From NCBI GenBank assembly GCA_945952425.1, contig CAMFIX010000238.1, positions 1-5,420 on the forward strand: a DNA stretch of 5,420 bases. Reading direction: 5' to 3'. Positions 1 to 5,420 of the stretch are shown here, one piece after another. Numbering within the stretch: the stretch's first letter is position 1; the number at the start of each line of letters is the position of its first letter. The stretch is from an uncultured Pseudorhodobacter sp. Lineage in GTDB: Bacteria > Pseudomonadota > Alphaproteobacteria > Rhodobacterales > Rhodobacteraceae. Below the pieces are notes generated by a model that worked only from the letters and a program-made list of their open reading frames with translations, searched no databases and was not told the origin of the DNA. The position numbers and the translations under genes are program-made.

Positions 1-45
1 GATCATGCCTAGTCTCGTGGGCTCGGAGATGTGTATAAGAGACAG
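1..45 (+). other. Residual Illumina Nextera adapter with i7 index (sequencing artefact)
   Basis: This is not genomic sequence. Positions 12-45 match the Nextera read-2 transposase adapter exactly, including the 19-base Tn5 mosaic end AGATGTGTATAAGAGACAG at 27-45. Positions 4-11 (CATGCCTA) are the 8-base i7 index as it appears in the Nextera N706 oligo, and positions 1-3 (GAT) fit the end of the P7 primer. The order P7 end, index, adapter, insert is that of a library molecule read through its end. The adapter fuses a false tail onto radC and supplies its false stop codon (9-11). The match is from memory of the published oligo sequences, but base-for-base agreement over the whole segment makes it nearly certain. 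Confidence 0.98.
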
Positions 46-386
46 ATCTTCAGCTCTTGCACCACGGCCTCGCCCACGCCTTTCACCAGCGTCAGCCGCT
101 GGGGCGAGGCCGAGATCACGCGGTTGAAGTCGCCGAACGTGTCCAGAAGCAGCCGGGCGAGGGGTTTCACATCCTGGCGGGGGATGGCGCGGAAGAGCAG
201 CAGCTCCAGCAGCTCGTAATCCGGCAGGGCCTGGGCGCCGCCCTCCATAAACCTGGCGCGCAGGCGTTTGCGGTGGTCGGCGATATAGGAGGGGAGGCGG
301 CCCGCCAGCGGGGCGGCGACGGCCTCGTCCTCATCCCCAAGGGTGAAGAGCGCGGCCTGGTTGTCTGAGAATCCCGGATGTGCCAT
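46..386 (-). CDS. radC: RadC family (UPF0758) protein, N-terminal part only, truncated by contig end
   Basis: The visible 113 genuine codons encode the N-terminal helical/helix-hairpin-helix region of RadC. The hallmark stretch LPDYELLELLLFRAIPRQD (about residues 54-72) is followed by KPLARLLLDTFGDF and by a hairpin-like LTLVKGVGEAVVQELK (98-113). The C-terminal JAB/MPN metalloprotease-like domain, with its HxH...D zinc site, would lie further left and is missing; family members are usually about 220-260 aa. RadC was once linked to DNA repair, but its biochemical role is not settled. The ATG at 384-386 is preceded by AGGA (394-397) with a 7-nt spacer. The open frame continues to 9, but everything after Lys113 is adapter: the tail CLLYTSPSPRD is a well-known Nextera translation artefact. 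The gene follows dnaJ by 62 bp, behind a hairpin, so it may have its own promoter or depend on read-through. Confidence 0.9.
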
Positions 387-405
387 GGCGCCATCCTGCC
401 ATGGC
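382..405 (-). promoter_or_regulatory. Hairpin over the radC ribosome binding site and start codon
   Basis: In the radC direction the sequence reads GCCATGGC (405-398), AGGATGGC (397-390), GCCATGGC (389-382). The arms can form an 8-bp perfect stem around an 8-nt loop. The Shine-Dalgarno AGGA lies in the loop and the radC AUG (386-384) lies within the 3' arm, so the fold would hide the start codon. The structure is read directly from the sequence; a regulatory role is inference. Confidence 0.45.
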
Positions 406-423
406 TTTGGTTTATGAAAGGTT

Positions 424-449
424 AAGGCCGGGGATTGCCCCCCGGCCTT
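424..449 (-). terminator. Probable intrinsic terminator after dnaJ
   Basis: A perfect 10-bp stem, AAGGCCGGGG / CCCCGGCCTT, encloses a 6-nt loop (434-439) and begins on the last base of the dnaJ stop codon. In the dnaJ direction the 3' arm ends in CCTT and is followed by AACCTTTC, so the U-rich tail is weak and interrupted. It most likely ends or reduces the dnaKJ transcript before radC. With so poor a U-tract it could also act mainly as a 3'-end stabiliser. Confidence 0.7.
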
Positions 450-1606
450 CAGCTCTGCCCCTTCATCCCGTCCCAGAAGCCCTTGACCTTGGCGAAGAAC
501 GACGACCCTTCGGGGTTGTTCTCCTCGGCCTCCAGCTTCTCGAACTCGCGCAGCAACTCCTTTTGCCGCGACGACAGGTTGACGGGCGTTTCCACCGCGA
601 GCTCGATCAGCATGTCGCCGACCCCGCCGCCGCGCAAAGCCGGCATCCCCTTGGCGCGCAAGCGCAATTGCTTGCCGGTCTGCGTGCCCGAGGGCACCTT
701 GACCCGGGCCTTGCCGCCGTCGATCGTGGGCACCTCGACCTCGCCACCCAAGGCGGCGGTGATCAAGGACACGGGAACGCGGCAGAACAAATTCACCCCG
801 TCGCGCTGGAATATCGGGTGGTCGCGCGTCTCGATGAAGATGTAAAGGTCGCCCGCAGGCCCGCCGCGCATCCCCGCCTCGCCCTCGCCAGCCAGGCGAA
901 TGCGCGTGCCGGTTTCCACCCCGGCCGGGATGTTGACCGACAGCGAACGCTCCTTCTCCAGCCGACCGGCGCCGTGGCAGGTCTTGCAGGGGTTCTTGAT
1001 CGTCTGGCCCGCACCCTGGCAGGTCGGACAGGTGCGCTCGACCGTGAAGAAACCCTGCTGCGCCCGGACCTTGCCCATGCCCGAGCAGGTCGGACAGACC
1101 TGCGGCTCGGCCCCGCCCTCGGCGCCGGTGCCGTGGCAGGTCTCGCAGCCGACCGAGGTCGGCACGGTGATGGTCTTTTGGACGCCCTTGAAGGCCTCTT
1201 CCAGGGTCACGCGCAGGTTATAGCGCAGGTCTTGCCCCCGCGCCGCCCTGCGACCGCCGCGGCCCTGGCCTTGGCCGCCGCGCCCCATGAAATCGCCGAA
1301 GAGATCCTCGAAGACATCCGAGAACGCCGATGCGAAATCGGCATTGCCCTGAAAGCCCCCACCCCCGCGCGGCCCGCCGCCTTCGAAAGCGGCATGGCCA
1401 TAGCGGTCGTAGGCGGCCTTCTTGTTTTCGTCCTTCAGGACGTCATAGGCCTCGTTCACTTCCTTGAACTGGGCCTCGGCCTCGGGATTGTCGGAGTTGC
1501 GGTCGGGGTGCAACTCCTTGGCCTTGTTGCGATAAGCCTTCTTCAGCTCTTCAGCCGAAGCGCCTTTCGCCACGCCAAGCACATCATAGTAATCGCGCTT
1601 TGCCAT
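449..1606 (-). CDS. dnaJ: Chaperone protein DnaJ (Hsp40), class A
   Basis: This is a 385-aa class A J-protein, the cytoplasmic co-chaperone that delivers unfolded clients to DnaK and stimulates its ATPase. Domains in order: J domain (about 1-70) with the catalytic HPD at 33-35; Gly/Phe-rich linker (about 73-125) that includes DVFEDLFGDFMGRGG; zinc-binding region with four CxxCxGxG motifs, CETCHGTG (154), CPTCSGMG (171), CPTCQGAG (193) and CKTCHGAG (207); then two substrate-binding beta domains and a dimerisation tail to 385. Length and motif set are complete, so the gene looks intact. The start is the ATG at 1604-1606 giving MAKRDYYDVLG, the conserved J-domain beginning, with AGAAAGG (1613-1619) 6 nt upstream. 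An in-frame ATG 18 codons earlier (1660) would run through the intergenic hairpin and was rejected. It lies 63 bp downstream of dnaK on the same strand, so co-transcription is likely. Confidence 0.98.
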   Translation of the reverse strand: MAKRDYYDVLGVAKGASAEELKKAYRNKAKELHPDRNSDNPEAEAQFKEVNEAYDVLKDENKKAAYDRYGHAAFEGGGPRGGGGFQGNADFASAFSDVFEDLFGDFMGRGGQGQGRGGRRAARGQDLRYNLRVTLEEAFKGVQKTITVPTSVGCETCHGTGAEGGAEPQVCPTCSGMGKVRAQQGFFTVERTCPTCQGAGQTIKNPCKTCHGAGRLEKERSLSVNIPAGVETGTRIRLAGEGEAGMRGGPAGDLYIFIETRDHPIFQRDGVNLFCRVPVSLITAALGGEVEVPTIDGGKARVKVPSGTQTGKQLRLRAKGMPALRGGGVGDMLIELAVETPVNLSSRQKELLREFEKLEAEENNPEGSSFFAKVKGFWDGMKGQS

Positions 1607-1629
1607 TTCTGACCTTTCTGCAAGGGAAA

Positions 1630-1653
1630 GGGGCTGCCCCAGAGGACAGCCCC
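1630..1653 (-). terminator. Hairpin between dnaK and dnaJ (possible attenuator)
   Basis: GGGGCTG (1630-1636) and CAGCCCC (1647-1653) form a perfect 7-bp stem around a 10-nt loop. In the dnaK-to-dnaJ direction the stem is followed by TTTCCCTT, a broken pyrimidine tract. A partial terminator here would make more DnaK than DnaJ, the usual cellular ratio; alternatively the stem protects the dnaK mRNA 3' end. The pairing is seen and the function is inferred. Confidence 0.5.
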
Positions 1654-1669
1654 AACCCAATCGCGCGGG

Positions 1670-3574
1670 TTACTTCCGCTTGGAGTTGCCCAGATCCTCG
1701 AAATCGGCGTCGACGATGTCGTCGTCATCGCGCGGCCCGCCGGCTTCGGGGGCTTCGCCCGCCTCGGCCTGCGCCTTGTAGATCGCCTCGCCCAGACGCA
1801 TCGCGGCGTCGGTCAGGTTCTGGATGCCGCCCTTGATCTTGCCGGCATCTTCCGTCTTGAGGCTTTCTTCCAGCGCGCCCATCGCCAGTTCGATCGCTTC
1901 GACCGTGGAGGGGTCCACCTTGTCGGAGTGTTCGGCCAGCGACTTCTTGGTCGAATGCAGCAGGCTTTCGGCCTGGTTCTTGGCCTCGACCAGCTCTTTG
2001 CGGGCCTTGTCGGCGTCGGCATTGGCCTCGGCGTCCTTGACCATGCGTTCGATGTCGGCATCGGACAACCCGCCCGAAGCCTGGATCGTGATCGCCTGTT
2101 CCTTGCCGGTGCCCTTGTCCTTGGCCTTGACCGTCACGATGCCGTTGGCGTCGATGTCAAACGTTACCTCGATCTGCGGCACGCCACGGGGGGCCGGCGG
2201 GATGTTTTCCAGGTTGAACTGGCCGAGCAGCTTGTTGTCGGCCGCCATTTCACGCTCGCCCTGGAAGACACGCAGGGTCACCGCGTTCTGGTTGTCTTCG
2301 GCGGTCGAGAAGATCTGGCTCTTCTTGGTCGGGATCGTGGTGTTGCGGTCGATCAGGCGGGTGAAGACCCCGCCAAGCGTTTCGATGCCCAGCGACAGCG
2401 GGGTGACGTCGAGCAGAACCACGTCCTTGACGTCGCCCTGCAGCACGCCCGCCTGGATGGCGGCTCCGGCGGCCACGACTTCATCGGGGTTCACGCCCTT
2501 GTGCGGCTCTTTCCCGAAGAACTTGGTCACTTCCTCGATCACGCGGGGCATGCGGGTCATGCCGCCGACCAGCACCACCTCGTCGATGTCGGAGATCGAG
2601 ACACCGGCATCCTTCAGCGCGGCCTGACACGGCTTGATCGAGCGCTTGATCAGATCCTCGACCAGGCTTTCCAGCTTGGCGCGGGTCAGCTTGACCACCA
2701 GGTGCAGGGGCTGCCCGGTGTTGCGGTCCATGCTGATGAAGGGCTGGTTGATCTCGGTCTGGGACGAGGACGACAGCTCGATCTTGGCCTTTTCCGCGGC
2801 CTCCTTCAGACGCTGCAGCGCCATCTTGTCCAGCGTCAGATCGACGCCATGCTCTTTCTTGAACTCATCCGCCAGGTAGTTGACGATGCGCATGTCGAAG
2901 TCTTCGCCGCCGAGGAACGTGTCCCCGTTGGTCGACTTCACCTCGAAGAGGCCGTCGTCGATTTCCAGGATCGTGATGTCGAAGGTGCCGCCGCCGAGGT
3001 CATAGACCGCGATCGTCTTGGTTTCCTTCTTGTCCAGACCATAGGCGAGCGCGGCCGCGGTCGGCTCGTTGATGATGCGCAGGACTTCCAGGCCCGCGAT
3101 CTTGCCTGCGTCCTTGGTCGCCTGACGTTGCGCGTCGTTGAAATAGGCGGGCACCGTGATGACGGCCTGGGTCACCGTCTCGCCCAGATAGGCTTCGGCG
3201 GTTTCCTTCATCTTTTGCAGGATGATGGCCGAGATCTGGGAGGGCGAGAACTTTTCGCCCCGGGTTTCGACCCAGGCGTCGCCATTGCCGCCGTTCACGA
3301 CGTGATAGGGCAGGTTCTTCAGGTCTTTCGCCAGCATCGGATCGTCGGCGCGGCGGCCGATGAGACGCTTGACGGCGAAGATGGTGTTGGAGGCGTTGGT
3401 CACCGCCTGGCGCTTGGCGGCTTGACCCACCAGGCGTTCGTTTTCGGTGAAGGCGACGATGGAGGGCGTCGTGCGCGCGCCTTCGGAATTTTCGATGATG
3501 CGGGGTTGCGAGCCATCCATGATGGCGACGCAGGAGTTGGTGGTCCCGAGGTCGATGCCGATGATCTTGGCCAT
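1670..3574 (-). CDS. dnaK: Chaperone protein DnaK (Hsp70)
   Basis: This is a full-length 634-aa Hsp70, the cytoplasmic ATP-dependent chaperone that binds exposed hydrophobic segments and cycles with DnaJ and GrpE. The nucleotide-binding domain (about 1-383) shows phosphate-1 loop IGIDLGTTNSCVA (5-17), the catalytic-lysine segment FAVKRLIGRR (K69), NEPTAAALAYG (169-179), phosphate-2 loop DLGGGTFD (192-199) and adenosine motif VLVGGMTRMPRV (334-345). The conserved interdomain linker VVLLDVTPLSLG is at 385-396, followed by the beta substrate-binding domain to about 500, the helical lid to about 605, and an acidic tail with DDDDIVDADFEDLG. The tail ends SKRK rather than the EEVKD-type end of gammaproteobacterial DnaK. 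The start is the ATG at 3572-3574, with GAGAGGA (3582-3588) 7 nt upstream. The gene heads dnaK-dnaJ; grpE is not nearby. Nothing is missing or broken. Confidence 0.99.
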   Translation of the reverse strand: MAKIIGIDLGTTNSCVAIMDGSQPRIIENSEGARTTPSIVAFTENERLVGQAAKRQAVTNASNTIFAVKRLIGRRADDPMLAKDLKNLPYHVVNGGNGDAWVETRGEKFSPSQISAIILQKMKETAEAYLGETVTQAVITVPAYFNDAQRQATKDAGKIAGLEVLRIINEPTAAALAYGLDKKETKTIAVYDLGGGTFDITILEIDDGLFEVKSTNGDTFLGGEDFDMRIVNYLADEFKKEHGVDLTLDKMALQRLKEAAEKAKIELSSSSQTEINQPFISMDRNTGQPLHLVVKLTRAKLESLVEDLIKRSIKPCQAALKDAGVSISDIDEVVLVGGMTRMPRVIEEVTKFFGKEPHKGVNPDEVVAAGAAIQAGVLQGDVKDVVLLDVTPLSLGIETLGGVFTRLIDRNTTIPTKKSQIFSTAEDNQNAVTLRVFQGEREMAADNKLLGQFNLENIPPAPRGVPQIEVTFDIDANGIVTVKAKDKGTGKEQAITIQASGGLSDADIERMVKDAEANADADKARKELVEAKNQAESLLHSTKKSLAEHSDKVDPSTVEAIELAMGALEESLKTEDAGKIKGGIQNLTDAAMRLGEAIYKAQAEAGEAPEAGGPRDDDDIVDADFEDLGNSKRK

Positions 3575-3601
3575 GTGTCTATCCTCTCAAGGCGATATTT
3601 A

Positions 3602-3661
3602 GGGGCGGACCCGATCAGGCGTCCGTCCCCGATCCCGAACGAGAACCGGATCGCTCCGGCT
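3602..3661 (-). promoter_or_regulatory. Structured 5' leader of dnaK
   Basis: Between the proposed dnaK promoter and its start codon, the transcribed strand holds two hairpins. The first is CCGGA-GCGA-TCCGG (3659-3646), a 5-bp stem closed by a GNRA-type tetraloop and extendable by a G-U and an A-U pair (to 3661 and 3644). The second is GGGGaCGGAC (3630-3621) pairing with GTCCGCCCC (3610-3602), nine pairs with one bulged A and a 10-nt loop. No CIRCE element (TTAGCACTC-N9-GAGTGCTAA) is present. Structured leaders on heat-shock mRNAs can be thermosensors, but that role is only a suggestion here. Confidence 0.4.
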
Positions 3662-3669
3662 TCAGCGCG

Positions 3670-3698
3670 TATATAAGGGGGGGCAAATGCCCCTGCAA
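3670..3698 (-). promoter_or_regulatory. Putative dnaK promoter (heat-shock-like -10, overlapping sigma-70-like)
   Basis: On the minus strand CCCCTTATA (3680-3672) differs at one defined position from the sigma-32 -10 consensus CCCCATnTA. Upstream, ATTGCA (3699-3694) lies where the CTTGAA-type -35 would be, with a 13-nt spacer, but fits it poorly. The same DNA can be read as TTGCAG (3698-3693), 17-bp spacer, TATATA (3675-3670), a moderate sigma-70 match. Transcription would start near 3663, giving a leader of about 90 nt. The position upstream of dnaK supports the call; the -35 is weak. Confidence 0.5.
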
Positions 3699-3713
3699 TG
3701 GGCGCCTGCGCCC
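3680..3713 (-). terminator. Tandem small hairpins after the permease gene, overlapping the dnaK promoter
   Basis: Downstream of the permease stop the minus strand contains GGGCG-CAGG-CGCCC (3713-3700) and then GGGGC-ATTT-GCCCC (3693-3680), which runs into CCCTTATAT. These could end permease transcription. The second sits between the proposed -35 and -10 of dnaK, so it may instead be an operator-like inverted repeat. The stems are only about 5 bp and the U-tract is poor. Confidence 0.35.
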
Positions 3714-3736
3714 GATTTCCGCAGGATTGCGCGAAA

Positions 3737-4558
3737 TTACTTCCCCGCGCTCCAGCTGACGGAGGCGTATTTGCGGGTGAAGGTGTCGACCATCATGCCG
3801 ACGATGATCAGGGCGGTCGAAAGCCAGATCGGGTAAAGCCAGTTCGAGTAATGCGGGTTGTAGTTCAGGAAAACGAAGCCGCGCTGCTGGTCGATGATGT
3901 GGAAGAGGGGATTCCACCAGAACCAGGACAAAAGCCAGGTCGGCGTGGCATTGGCCAGGAACATCTTGCCCGAGGCGATGACGTCCACCCGCGTATAGAC
4001 CGTGTTCAGCACCGAGAAGAAGTTGGGCGACCAGGGCGTGGCCGCCTTGAAGATCATCCCGATGCCAAGCCCCGAATACCAGGCCAGCACCAGCATCGCC
4101 GCTGCGCCCACGGGCTTGTCGATGGTGATTTCCTTGAAGCAGGTGTGATAGACGAACAGGATCACGCAGATCGACAGAACCTGCTGGTAAAGCGCCGCCA
4201 AGGCCTGCCCGCCGATCGAGACGATCGTGTTCATCGGCGCGTGTTTCATCATGGCCGAGGTCGGGCCCTCCGACGCGGCCACCGCCCGGATTGCCTTCAC
4301 ATGCGTCATGTACATGAAGATGCCGGTCATCGAATACAGCAGGAAGTCGCCCCGCACGGCGGAGTTGCGCATCTTCAGCACTGTCAGCATGACCCAGAAG
4401 AAGATCACCATGACGATGGACTGCATCATGGTCAGAAACAGCCCCATGATCGCATTGCCGTGGTTCTTGCGGATGTCGCGCACCGCGACGTTGAAGATCA
4501 GCTCGGCCGTCTGGAAGATGCCGCCGAAGGCTGTCCGGGGTGCGCCGACTTGAAACAT
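3737..4558 (-). CDS. ABC-2 type transporter permease, KpsM-like polysaccharide export family
   Basis: The predicted 273-aa inner-membrane protein has about six hydrophobic segments: near 36-61, 72-92, 114-138, 148-170, a Trp-rich one near 200-222, and 240-259. This pattern, and the NPLFHIIDQQR stretch (216-226) resembling the Asn-Pro...Arg segment before the last helix of KpsM/Wzm proteins, point to the permease of a capsule, O-antigen or related polysaccharide exporter. The exported glycan cannot be told from the sequence. The chosen start (ATG 4556-4558, MFQVGAPRT) has AGAGG (4563-4567) 4 nt upstream. The frame extends 31 codons further to an ATG at 4651, but that extension is polar, lacks family resemblance and uses up the divergent promoter region. 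It diverges from cysQ and is followed by dnaK 162 bp on. No ATP-binding (KpsT/Wzt) partner gene adjoins it in the window, so it must be encoded elsewhere. Confidence 0.85.
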   Translation of the reverse strand: MFQVGAPRTAFGGIFQTAELIFNVAVRDIRKNHGNAIMGLFLTMMQSIVMVIFFWVMLTVLKMRNSAVRGDFLLYSMTGIFMYMTHVKAIRAVAASEGPTSAMMKHAPMNTIVSIGGQALAALYQQVLSICVILFVYHTCFKEITIDKPVGAAAMLVLAWYSGLGIGMIFKAATPWSPNFFSVLNTVYTRVDVIASGKMFLANATPTWLLSWFWWNPLFHIIDQQRGFVFLNYNPHYSNWLYPIWLSTALIIVGMMVDTFTRKYASVSWSAGK

Positions 4559-4571
4559 GCTGCCTCTGCTT

Positions 4572-4585
4572 GCGGCGCGCGCCGC
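4572..4585. repeat. 14-bp perfect GC palindrome upstream of the permease gene
   Basis: GCGGCGCGCGCCGC reads the same on both strands. It lies 5 bp upstream of the permease Shine-Dalgarno (4563-4567), inside its untranslated leader. It may be a protein-binding site or a GC-rich RNA hairpin, or simply chance in GC-rich DNA. Confidence 0.5.
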
Positions 4586-4623
4586 GATGATGTGCTCGTT
4601 CTGGGCTATTCTGCACGGGAAAC

Positions 4624-4665
4624 CTTGCCGTTCCCTTTCCTGGTGAAGCATAAGGTCGCGGCAAG
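4624..4665 (+). promoter_or_regulatory. Putative cysQ promoter framed by an inverted repeat
   Basis: On the plus strand TTGCCG (4625-4630), an 18-bp spacer and CATAAG (4649-4654) form a weak sigma-70-type promoter, with a start expected near 4661 and a leader of about 34 nt. The -35 lies in CTTGCCG (4624-4630), which is repeated in inverted orientation as CGGCAAG (4659-4665) just after the -10. The two copies frame the promoter and could be regulator half-sites. I found no convincing promoter for the divergent permease gene. Confidence 0.35.
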
Positions 4666-4694
4666 ATCATGGCAATCGCTGCCCAGGAGCCGAA

Positions 4695-5420
4695 ATGGAT
4701 TACGAAACCCTCGTCCCCGTCCTGCGTCGCCTGGCTTTGGAAGCCGGCGCGCGAATCATGGAGGTCTACAACGGCCCCGACTTCGCGGTGAAGGCCAAGG
4801 GCGACAGCTCTCCGGTGACCGAGGCGGACGAGGCGGCGGATGCGCTGATCTCGGCCGGGCTGCGCGCGGTCTTCCCGGATGTCGTGCTGATCACCGAGGA
4901 ACAGGCGGCCTCGCATGCCTTGACCGCCCAGACCTTCCTGATCGTCGATCCGCTTGACGGGACCAAGGAATTCGTCCAGCGCCGCGGCGATTTCACGGTG
5001 AACATCGCCTATGTGGAAAATGGCGTGCCGCAGCGGGGCGTGGTCTATGCGCCCGCGCAGAACCGCCTGTTCTATACGCTGGCCGATGGGACGTCGGTCG
5101 AAGAGACCGGCGCGCATGATGTGGCGACGGTCGGGCCGGTCGCTCCGATCCGGGTTTCCACCCCCGACAATGCCGGGCTGATGGTCGTGGCCTCCAAGAG
5201 CCACCGCGACCAGGCGACCGACGATTACATCGCGAAATACGCGGTGCGCGACATGACCTCGGCGGGCTCGTCGCTGAAGTTCTGCCTGGTGGCGACCGGC
5301 GAGGCCGACCTTTACCCCCGCCTGGGTCGCACGATGGAATGGGACACGGCCGCGGGCGATGCGGTCTTGCGCGGGGCGGGCGGCCATGTCGTGCGCTTTG
5401 ACGACCACACGCCCTTGGCC
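4695..5420 (+). CDS. cysQ: 3'(2'),5'-bisphosphate nucleotidase CysQ, C-terminus cut by window edge
   Basis: The 242 visible codons encode an inositol-monophosphatase superfamily protein best matching CysQ, which removes the 3' phosphate from PAP (and PAPS), the by-product of sulfate assimilation. Metal-site motifs in order are SPVTEADEAAD (39-49, with D45), TEE (67-69), DPLDGTKEF (85-93) and WDTAAGDAVL (216-225). The lithium-sensitive phosphatase signature is therefore complete. The TKEF after the DPLDG motif favours CysQ over plain inositol monophosphatase (SuhB), which typically has DPLDGTxNF. The ATG at 4695-4697 is preceded by AGGAG (4685-4689) with a 5-nt spacer. The reading frame is still open at 5420; family length of about 260-270 aa suggests roughly 20-25 residues are missing. 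It is divergent from the permease gene across 136 bp. No other sulfur-assimilation gene is visible. Confidence 0.93.
   Translation, partial: MDYETLVPVLRRLALEAGARIMEVYNGPDFAVKAKGDSSPVTEADEAADALISAGLRAVFPDVVLITEEQAASHALTAQTFLIVDPLDGTKEFVQRRGDFTVNIAYVENGVPQRGVVYAPAQNRLFYTLADGTSVEETGAHDVATVGPVAPIRVSTPDNAGLMVVASKSHRDQATDDYIAKYAVRDMTSAGSSLKFCLVATGEADLYPRLGRTMEWDTAAGDAVLRGAGGHVVRFDDHTPLA

Noticed and set aside
27..45. Tn5 mosaic end, suggesting a transposon end
   Set aside because: It sits in the exact context of the Nextera adapter and an i7 index at a contig end. It comes from library preparation, not a resident transposon.
9..45. Natural C-terminus and stop codon of the RadC protein
   Set aside because: Residues after Lys113 and the stop at 9-11 are translated from adapter and index; the real gene continues beyond the contig.
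406..423. radC promoter with CATAAA (416-411) as -10
   Set aside because: The position of the -35 falls in the dnaJ terminator loop (GGCAAT on that strand) and does not match; no supportable promoter.
380..1612. 410-codon open frame on the plus strand opposite dnaJ
   Set aside because: It mirrors the whole of dnaJ, whose J domain and four zinc motifs are intact; the translation is low-complexity Ala/Leu/Arg/Gly.
1607..1660. Longer DnaJ start at 1660
   Set aside because: The 18 extra residues are unlike DnaJ, would cover the intergenic hairpin, and the ATG at 1606 has a good Shine-Dalgarno and the conserved MAKRDYY start.
1928..3676. 582-codon open frame on the plus strand opposite dnaK
   Set aside because: It is fully antisense to an intact, strongly conserved dnaK, has no recognisable domain, and is expected from GC-rich third codon positions.
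4559..4651. Longer permease start at 4651
   Set aside because: The 31-residue extension is polar and runs through the divergent promoter region; the ATG at 4558 has an AGAGG site and fits the usual KpsM-like length.
3615..5408. 597-codon open frame on the minus strand spanning cysQ and the permease
   Set aside because: It is antisense to cysQ and out of frame with the permease, is rich in Arg/His/Gly/Asp, and shows no family resemblance. It is a composition artefact.
46..5420. tRNA, rRNA, CRISPR array, insertion sequence, phage or defence genes
   Set aside because: No repeat-spacer pattern, transposase, integrase, or RNA-gene signature was seen by eye on either strand; all the large spans are taken by the five genes described.

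Overview
The window is GC-rich chromosomal DNA from an alphaproteobacterium. It most resembles Rhodobacteraceae (Rhodobacter/Paracoccus/Roseobacter type), judging by the DnaK and DnaJ sequences and by the gene neighbourhood. The genus is not determined. The genes are ordinary housekeeping genes and I see no undescribed defence, mobile or biosynthetic system. Points worth a second look are a sequencing artefact at the left end and several regulatory-looking structures between genes.

Layout: 1-45 is leftover Illumina Nextera library adapter, including an 8-base index, so the biological sequence starts at 46. On the minus strand, read right to left, are an ABC-2 type (KpsM-like) polysaccharide export permease (4558-3737), dnaK (3574-1670), dnaJ (1606-449) and the first 113 codons of radC (386-46), cut off by the contig end. 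On the plus strand, cysQ (4695 onward) diverges from the permease and runs off the right edge with its C-terminus missing.

How the genes relate: dnaK and dnaJ form the Hsp70/Hsp40 chaperone pair, probably co-transcribed from a promoter just upstream of dnaK that has a heat-shock-like -10. A hairpin lies between the two genes and a strong GC-rich hairpin follows dnaJ. The third partner, grpE, is not in the window. RadC, the permease and CysQ have no evident functional link to the chaperones. The permease has no ATP-binding partner here.

Gaps between genes are 62 bp (radC-dnaJ), 63 bp (dnaJ-dnaK), 162 bp (dnaK-permease) and 136 bp (permease-cysQ). None exceeds 300 bp, and the sites recognisable in them are listed. 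Long open frames antisense to dnaK, dnaJ, the permease and cysQ are by-products of high GC and were left out.
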